From IMG/VR virus record IMGVR_UViG_3300017744_000132, positions 1 through 25,196 of that record: a DNA stretch of 25,196 nucleotides; one strand, given 5' to 3'. Shown piece by piece: positions 19,934 through 25,196 of this stretch. This DNA comes from a virus. Within the stretch, counting starts at the first letter, position 1. Each line of letters begins with the position of its first letter. The translations under genes were made by a program, and so were the position numbers. The notes beneath the pieces were generated by a model, which had not been told where the DNA came from, did not search any database, and saw only the letters and a list, made by a program, of their open reading frames with translations.

Positions 19934-21004
19934 CTAACTTTCCCAACGTGCCATTAGGGCATCTGCAATGTCATCCATACCACCGCCGTACTTTGGATTA
20001 TTTCGAAGTTTTTCCTGTGCCTTTTGGGCATTGGCCTTCTTAATCTGAGTTTTGGTAGGTGGGGATTTCTTAGAACTCAAAACTTTGGTCTTCTTTGTCT
20101 TTTTAGTCACTTTGGCTTTAGCCTTCTTCGATTGGGCCGTCGCTTTAGTTTCATCGTAAAGACGAGCCTTGTTTATCAGCATGATTACATTTGGATCTGT
20201 GTACTGATCTACTTGGTTTTGAGGTAGGCCGTTTTTGACTGCATACGACCTGATGTCGTTATACATCTCGTTGCCCCAGTCTGGAATTGTGTCCTCTAAC
20301 ACACGAATACATTCTTTCGCGGCTGCTTGGACTGCAGACTGATGCTTGACTTGCATATCTTGTAGCAAGGCGTGGCTTTCTTCTTCGAGGAACTTTACGT
20401 CCTCTTCGGCCTGACGTGCATCCTGTCTCAGTTGGGCAAATGTTTCAGTGTCCATCTGTGACTGAGCAACCATCATGTCCATATCTGCATACGGCTTCAA
20501 TCGCTCTTTGGCACGGTCTAAGAGTTTCTGGTATGACGCTGTAGTCCTCACAAAGTCTTCCTCTGTGATTTTACGTTGGTCGGCTAAGTCTTGAGACTTT
20601 CTAGTGAGGGATGCTTCCTGACCTGCTAGTCGCTTCAAGTCCTTCACAGATACCTGTTTGGTTTCACCGTTGACCTTGATTTCGACAACTGTATCGTCCG
20701 AGGCGATTGTCACTTCTTCAGTGGTATCATCGTCCTCTTCGTCCTCATCGTCTTCTTCTTCTTGGTCTTCGGTATCTTCCTCTTCATCAGGGTCCGCTTC
20801 GTACTCTTCGTCGTCTTCGAGTTCTTCTGCTTCCTCAATTTCAACTTCTTCTACGTCTGTCTCATCGACGTCTTCAGTTGTTGCCTCCACTTCTTCGTCT
20901 TCAGATGGCTTTTCAGCGTCTTCCCAACGATTTAGGATGGCGTCAGCCGCGTCACTGAGATCCAGTGCGCGAGGTTCAGATTCGGTCTTTTGCACGTTTG
21001 ACAT
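19934..21004 (-). CDS. Scaffolding-like protein, acidic N-terminal half and basic tail
   Basis: Protein of 356 residues, probable scaffold that directs capsid assembly. Residues about 33-100 are a long Glu/Asp run, about 105-130 a small beta segment (VVEIKVNGETKQVSVKDLKR), about 135-250 a coiled-coil-like helical region (ARQAEEDVKFLEEESHALLQ) and about 295-335 a Lys-rich tail. The ends carry the same short motif: DAADAILNRWED at 18-29 and DIADALMARWES at 345-356. It sits between portal and capsid genes, the usual scaffold position, and AGAGGA lies 9 bases before the ATG. Scaffold role is inferred from position, charge pattern and coiled coil; protease activity is not suggested by any motif. 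Confidence 0.8.
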   Translation of the reverse strand: MSNVQKTESEPRALDLSDAADAILNRWEDAEKPSEDEEVEATTEDVDETDVEEVEIEEAEELEDDEEYEADPDEEEDTEDQEEEDDEDEEDDDTTEEVTIASDDTVVEIKVNGETKQVSVKDLKRLAGQEASLTRKSQDLADQRKITEEDFVRTTASYQKLLDRAKERLKPYADMDMMVAQSQMDTETFAQLRQDARQAEEDVKFLEEESHALLQDMQVKHQSAVQAAAKECIRVLEDTIPDWGNEMYNDIRSYAVKNGLPQNQVDQYTDPNVIMLINKARLYDETKATAQSKKAKAKVTKKTKKTKVLSSKKSPPTKTQIKKANAQKAQEKLRNNPKYGGGMDDIADALMARWES

Positions 21005-21008
21005 GGTG

Positions 21009-21290
21009 CTAGTCCTCTTCTTGGCTAGTGTCGCCGTTCTCTTTGATGCTATCTCGCACCGCGACTTTATGTTTAAAATGGTTCACCACGTCTACAAGTG
21101 CGCGATAGTGGCGATATGAAGTCTCACGTCTTTCATGTTCGTGAGGTTCTGTGTTGACGAATGCTTTGAAAGCCTCGTCTACTAATTCATTTACAGTGGC
21201 GTTGAATGCCGAGGATCCTAAGATTTGCTCGACCTCATCGCCTTGCTGAATCATTTGCTCTTCTTGTGTTGTCATAGTTCCTTTATCCAT
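21009..21290 (-). CDS. Hypothetical protein between portal and scaffold genes
   Basis: Small, mostly helical protein of 93 residues (88 if ATG 21275 is used). QEEQMIQQGDEVEQILGSS is followed by FNATVNELVDEAFKAFVNT, HERRETSYRHYRALVDVVN and an acidic end (SIKENGDTSQEED). Marine podoviruses often have such a protein here. It may be an assembly chaperone or an additional head protein, but no function is known. ATG 21290 overlaps the portal stop by 8 bases but has no ribosome site; ATG 21275 has AAAGGA very close (3 bases). The start is therefore uncertain. Confidence 0.75.
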   Translation of the reverse strand: MDKGTMTTQEEQMIQQGDEVEQILGSSAFNATVNELVDEAFKAFVNTEPHEHERRETSYRHYRALVDVVNHFKHKVAVRDSIKENGDTSQEED

Positions 21291-23310
21291 TAGGGCTTGC
21301 TATTGCTCGGACATCTTCAGCATTTCTAGCGATCTCAAGTTCTTCGAGGTTCACCATCTCTTTATGCTGTTGTTGGCTCTCTTGGAGATCCATCTTGTCC
21401 GACTTGAGGGCGTAATCTCTCTCTGCCTTGAGTGCATCAAGTTCGAGTTTCATACGACCAATCTCTGCTTCAAAGGCTGTCTTCTGTTCGGCAACCTGAG
21501 TTTGACGATCCGAGATCTCAAGTTGCTTCTGCGCCATTTGCATTTGCATCTGTTGATTTGGATCTGGTTGTGGTGGTGGGATCATCTTCGGATCTTTCAA
21601 GAAGTCAGCTATGTTCTTGATCCCTGACATATCTAGGATCTTGGCAAGCATTTGATGCTTCTGTTCGGGTCCATACATTCCACCTAAACTTGGGTCTGCA
21701 GAGAACAGTTGATGGAAAGCCAGATACTTCTGGATCTGTGTCTCCTGTTCACCGTAACCAAGGTTGAACTCAACCATCACGTCACGTTTGTCTGACCACT
21801 GTGCAGGTGTGATATTCACATAGGTTCCTGCTAACTCAACGATCTTCTCCTCTGTCTCGTTCTCTACGCAGATCTGGTAGACCTTGAGAAAGAGTGGTTT
21901 CAAGAAGTTGTTGGCAAAGTTTCTAGCAATGATCTTTTGCCTTTGTTGGCTCATGCTTGCTAGTTGTTCGACCATCGCAGCCGAATTTTGGTGACTGATG
22001 GCGTCTTTGTTTAATCCTCGGGAAAGTCGAGAGACGCCACTTGTATCCTCTTTATCTTGGTCCAACATGCTTATGGTCTGGAACACAAATGGATTGAGAC
22101 TTGCTTGAGGCATTGGGTTTATTGCGTCGGGCCTAGTCACATTGACAATGCCTCCGACGCGATTGTCGATTAGTTCTCTTGGATTAGTGAGGCCACCTTT
22201 GACCACTGTATATCTAGGGTTGTTTGTAACCATAGCGTGATCGAGGATGGAGCGTGTCAGAATTGTGCGCGCATTTTGGATAGCAACCAGTTTGTCGGCA
22301 AAGTTATTACCATGGAAGGCGTGTGGAATAGGTAGAGGAACGAAAGCCACAAATGGCAGTCTCTGGACCTCTTCACATTCCAATAAAGTACCACCAGACT
22401 TGACGATACGATAAAGAGAACAGACGCCCTCTCCATACTTATCGAGTTCCATGAACGCCTCGACGACAGTTACCTGTCTGGACATCTTCTGGTTACTGTT
22501 TGCCTTGAAACCTCGGTCTGCACCGATCTCATTAAAACGCGATAGGATCTCTGGATCGTTGTCGAAGTCATTATCTTCGTCGTTAATGTCCATAACTACG
22601 TCTTCGTCATAGCCCATTTCGATTAGATCGGAGAGTGACTTCTTGGTTCTGTGGGCCAGAAACATGGCACTTTCTAGTGACTTACACTGGGGCTCAATGA
22701 GGAACTCTTCTGGAGCAACGGCTTCAATCTTGACCTGTGATGTGTCTCTATAGATCCGAAGTTGACCATTGTTCATTCCGTATTCGTCTGTCTCAACCTC
22801 TTCGATCTCAGTCATCTCATCTGCGAGACGCATATCTAGTTCTTCTTCTGTGAGATCCTCGATGTCTTCGAGATGGCTTTCAGTTCTTTGGTCCCAATAG
22901 ACTTTACACAGTCCGGCTCTAGCAATCAGTCCATCGTGAATCACTGTCTGCATAGTTTCGAAAAGATTGTTCTGACGATGAAGAACGTAGTCTGTGTACT
23001 CTGTGCAGACTTCAGCCATTTGCACATCGTCAACATTCTGAGGAGCGAAGCGAAGGGTTTTGTTACCTGTACTGAAAGTCTCAAGTAGTGCAGCCTTCAT
23101 TGACTCCACGGCATCGTAGACGTCCTGCGAAACGTACTTAGAGTTTCCGTCGTGAGCAGGTTTAGGTAGATGGGCTGAGTAGTAGTCCATAACCTTTTGT
23201 CGCTCTTTCGACAGTTCACTATCGTAGTAGCCTATTGATCGTCTCAAGTTCTGATCAACTAATGAGAGGATCTTCTCGTCATCAAGTTTTTGTAATTCTT
23301 CTGATTTCAT
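21283..23310 (-). CDS. Portal protein, P22-like
   Basis: Portal of 675 residues (P22 portal has 725), forming the dodecameric DNA channel at one capsid vertex. The helical start contains VMDYYSAHLPKPAHDGNSKY and SQDVYDAVESMKAALLETF, then a crown-to-stem region with HDGLIARAGLCKVYWDQRTE, the wing segment VKIEAVAPEEFLIEPQC, and LPIPHAFHGNNFADKL. Residues about 575-660 are Gln-rich (PPPQPDPNQQMQMQMAQK), then coiled coil (EAEIGRMKLELDALKAERDY), resembling the C-terminal barrel of P22-type portals. It follows the large terminase gene by 2 bases and precedes the scaffold region, matching podovirus head operons. No T7 gp8 features are seen. Confidence 0.93.
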   Translation of the reverse strand: MKSEELQKLDDEKILSLVDQNLRRSIGYYDSELSKERQKVMDYYSAHLPKPAHDGNSKYVSQDVYDAVESMKAALLETFSTGNKTLRFAPQNVDDVQMAEVCTEYTDYVLHRQNNLFETMQTVIHDGLIARAGLCKVYWDQRTESHLEDIEDLTEEELDMRLADEMTEIEEVETDEYGMNNGQLRIYRDTSQVKIEAVAPEEFLIEPQCKSLESAMFLAHRTKKSLSDLIEMGYDEDVVMDINDEDNDFDNDPEILSRFNEIGADRGFKANSNQKMSRQVTVVEAFMELDKYGEGVCSLYRIVKSGGTLLECEEVQRLPFVAFVPLPIPHAFHGNNFADKLVAIQNARTILTRSILDHAMVTNNPRYTVVKGGLTNPRELIDNRVGGIVNVTRPDAINPMPQASLNPFVFQTISMLDQDKEDTSGVSRLSRGLNKDAISHQNSAAMVEQLASMSQQRQKIIARNFANNFLKPLFLKVYQICVENETEEKIVELAGTYVNITPAQWSDKRDVMVEFNLGYGEQETQIQKYLAFHQLFSADPSLGGMYGPEQKHQMLAKILDMSGIKNIADFLKDPKMIPPPQPDPNQQMQMQMAQKQLEISDRQTQVAEQKTAFEAEIGRMKLELDALKAERDYALKSDKMDLQESQQQHKEMVNLEELEIARNAEDVRAIASPNG

Positions 23311-23312
23311 AT

Positions 23313-24905
23313 CTAAACCATCTCAATGTAAAATTCATCGACTGCTTCTATCGGCTCCCACACACCCTCATGAATGTGATTTGCGAGTGCTAAACTCATT
23401 ACACAGTCGTCAAAACATCCACTTTCTGCCTCCATCCCACCGCTATTGGTTACGATGTATGTGAGCATTTCACGGATAGTGACTTTATCGTTAAGTTCGA
23501 TCGTTCCATCCCTAGTCGTTGCCCTTAGTTCATCGATGACAAGCGGTTTAGTTTTGGAAGTAGTTGTGAAACCGAGTTTTACGGTCTCTTTGTCTGTAAG
23601 TTTATCGACTTGGATCTCAGTGTAGAAATTTGGATAAGCCATGTCCTTACCGAGCCTTGTGCAGGTCAGTATGCCGTGACTGTTGTTTTCTACAATTATA
23701 AGAGCCTCGTTGAAGAACGTACCTAAAGCAAAAAGAACTTCTGCAAAGTAGTCAGGATGCACTCTGGCTCGATATGTGGCTACTTGTCTTTTCTTCGAGT
23801 CCAAGACTTGTGCTACACTCCAGTCTCCACCGGACACGCCCATAGCAACATCTGCACCGATCGTATATCTCTCTCCGGCATCATGTTTCTTGTAGAGTGA
23901 TAGTTCGCCTCTAGGGTTCTCTAGCCACTCATCGCCTTCAAGCGCCAGTCGATTGATAGGGTCTGGAGCATCGTTGAGAGCCTCTTGTAATGTCTCGGGA
24001 TTAAACACTGGTCTCCCAGTTGTGAGAAAGGCTTCATCAGCCTCGATAGGGTACTCTTGTTTGAATAGATCAATTCCGTTCTGGGCGATCTTACGTCGCC
24101 TAAACATGAGTTGCTCATCATCAAGACCATACTTCTCAACTAGTTCTTCCTCTTCTGGTGTCTGCTCGAAGTTCTTAGGAACTGGTTCCCTATAGTCGGG
24201 GTCTAAATGCCAAGGAATGAAGACAGGTATGTATCCATTTTTACCTTCGACGGCTCCTCTCCACAGATCATAGAAAACACCACTAACACCGTTAGCCGTA
24301 CTCTCTACAAAGATTGCAGTTCCTTTTTTGTTTGGGACTGCTTGCGTGAGGCCGTTCCAGTTCTCTAGCGCCGTGGACTTAGACCAAAACGCTATTTCAG
24401 AAGCATGAACATGGGTTAAAGTCTCACCTCGACCAATACTTTCACCTCCTGCCGTCGCAACAACATAAGAACTATCTAAGACGTCAAATGTAAGTTCACG
24501 GCGAGAGGAGTATTTAGTGTGAGGCTTTAGTAACTCAGGGCAGTTCTCATGATACCTCTTAGTCATATCAAACAATGCTCTAGTACTGTCAGAATGATGA
24601 GTAATCACCAGTGCCTTACAAGCCTTCCGTTGAGACACGTTGTGGTAAAGGTAGCCACCACAATAGGTACTAAGACCTTGCTGTCTCGCCTTGAGTATTA
24701 TGATACGAACTTTGCCCTCAGACTCTAACTGTTTGTCTACTGCATCTTGAAGTAACTTCTGTGCAGGTTTGAGATTGAGAGACTGTATGTCTCCATCTTT
24801 AGTTCTAATCTTTAGGGCTGATTTTGCGTAGAAGTCGAAGTCATCAAATAGTCGTTGTCTGACTGCTTTAAGTTTCTTGTCCATTTTGCTCTTCTTGTTC
24901 CTCAT
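23313..24905 (-). CDS. Terminase large subunit
   Basis: DNA-packaging motor and nuclease of 530 residues. ATPase: Walker A-like LKARQQGLST (71-80, Lys72), Walker B with HASEIAFW (Glu170), and coupling motif ESTANG (201-206). Nuclease (RNase H-like) acidic set: Asp352 in IGADVAMGVSGGDW, Glu406 in IIVENNSHG, and Asp499 and Asp500 in GCFDDCVMSLAL. The Walker A carries Gln-Gln rather than a classic GxxGxGKS, a normal form for this terminase branch. The start is uncertain: ATG 24905 overlaps the small subunit by 38 bases and sits at the base of a hairpin; ATG 24884 is 17 bases before that stop with AAGAAGAG nearby. The type of packaging (cos, pac or repeats) cannot be read. Confidence 0.94.
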   Translation of the reverse strand: MRNKKSKMDKKLKAVRQRLFDDFDFYAKSALKIRTKDGDIQSLNLKPAQKLLQDAVDKQLESEGKVRIIILKARQQGLSTYCGGYLYHNVSQRKACKALVITHHSDSTRALFDMTKRYHENCPELLKPHTKYSSRRELTFDVLDSSYVVATAGGESIGRGETLTHVHASEIAFWSKSTALENWNGLTQAVPNKKGTAIFVESTANGVSGVFYDLWRGAVEGKNGYIPVFIPWHLDPDYREPVPKNFEQTPEEEELVEKYGLDDEQLMFRRRKIAQNGIDLFKQEYPIEADEAFLTTGRPVFNPETLQEALNDAPDPINRLALEGDEWLENPRGELSLYKKHDAGERYTIGADVAMGVSGGDWSVAQVLDSKKRQVATYRARVHPDYFAEVLFALGTFFNEALIIVENNSHGILTCTRLGKDMAYPNFYTEIQVDKLTDKETVKLGFTTTSKTKPLVIDELRATTRDGTIELNDKVTIREMLTYIVTNSGGMEAESGCFDDCVMSLALANHIHEGVWEPIEAVDEFYIEMV

Positions 24906-25196
24906 CGCTGTCTAACAGCGACTCCAAGAAGGCTTCTGCCTTACCGATTGTGACTTCGCTCTTAGCGGCAGGTTTTGTCTTAGTGAAATCCAAGACCATT
25001 CGAGCCGCTGTGAGGCGGTCTCTGTTTTGTGCAGGTTCGCGCATTATCTCGACGGCTGTCTTGAGTGCTTCGACTGCAAATTCGTCGTCGATATCGTTTT
25101 CTTTAGCCATTATCGCAACAATCCTTTCAGCATCTGCTTTTGCTTGTTTTCTGATCGGCTTGATCATCTCTGCAGTGTAACCGTCTGGAGTTCCTC
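24868..25196 (-). CDS. Terminase small subunit, C-terminal part (cut by window edge)
   Basis: Protein of at least 109 residues with an open frame to the edge. The first in-window ATG (25167) is preceded by in-frame codons GTPDGYTAE, without a ribosome site, so the true start is probably outside. EAERIVAIMAKEN-like helical segment (ADAERIVAIMAKENDID), ALKTAVEIMREP, DRLTAARMVLDFTKTKP and a strongly acidic C-terminus (LLDSDEEQEEQNGQET) fit small terminases, whose N-terminal part binds DNA and whose C-terminus contacts the large subunit. The gene overlaps the large terminase by up to 38 bases. Called mainly from position and charge pattern. Confidence 0.7.
   Translation of the reverse strand, partial: GTPDGYTAEMIKPIRKQAKADAERIVAIMAKENDIDDEFAVEALKTAVEIMREPAQNRDRLTAARMVLDFTKTKPAAKSEVTIGKAEAFLESLLDSDEEQEEQNGQET
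24905..24921 (-). promoter_or_regulatory. Hairpin over the first large-terminase start codon
   Basis: On the - strand TCGCTGT, loop TAG, ACAGCGA pair perfectly over 7 bp, with the last A belonging to the ATG at 24905. It lies within the small terminase gene and could reduce initiation at that ATG, favouring the in-frame ATG 24884. Coupled ribosomes would melt it. Confidence 0.4.

Noticed and set aside
20658-21119. 153-codon + strand frame rich in serine
   Set aside because: It is the antisense image of the Glu/Asp run in the scaffold-like gene.

Overview
This window looks like about 25 kb of a podovirus-type phage genome, or a prophage or metagenomic fragment of one, from a marine alphaproteobacterium. 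The basis is a T7-type replication module (single-subunit RNA polymerase, gp2.5-like SSB, endonuclease I, primase-helicase, family A DNA polymerase, 5' exonuclease) next to a P22/SU10-like head module (portal, major capsid protein, adaptor). A class II, adenosylcobalamin-dependent ribonucleotide reductase recalls the B12-dependent 'cobavirus' and roseophage groups. The host (Roseobacter/Rhodobacteraceae-like or a related marine lineage) is inferred from family resemblance only.

Layout. Positions 1-12.3 kb are on the + strand: the 3' part of a tyrosine integrase, a terminator, RNA polymerase, a double terminator, SSB, endonuclease I, a terminator, primase-helicase, a small winged-helix protein, a MazG-like pyrophosphatase, DNA polymerase (TTG start), an unknown protein, exonuclease, a small HTH protein, a DUF3310 protein, the class II RNR, a terminator, and a 79-residue orphan. 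Many of these genes overlap by 4-113 bases. Positions 12.32-12.57 kb form a convergent AT-rich region with three tandem 9-bp repeats and the terminator of the opposing operon.

Positions 12.57-25.2 kb are on the - strand, read from the right edge leftward: small terminase (cut by the window edge), large terminase, portal, a 93-residue protein, an acidic scaffold-like protein, major capsid protein, a strong terminator, an unknown 106-residue protein, three very small basic proteins (84, 53 and 35 residues), head-tail adaptor, a collagen-like tail fibre, two fibre-associated proteins, a prolyl-4-hydroxylase-like 2OG-Fe(II) oxygenase, two small membrane proteins, a three-TM holin and a GH108 endolysin. 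Nozzle, tail-tube and internal virion proteins are not recognised and probably lie beyond the right edge.

How it works together: the phage polymerase probably transcribes later genes. MazG, RNR, exonuclease and endonuclease I would supply nucleotides by remodelling pools and recycling host DNA for the T7-like replisome. The - strand operon packages DNA, builds the capsid and adsorption fibre, and ends in lysis. The most interesting feature is a prolyl-hydroxylase-like enzyme encoded in the same operon as a fibre with about 58 Gly-X-Y triplets, which suggests a phage-encoded hydroxylated collagen-like fibre.
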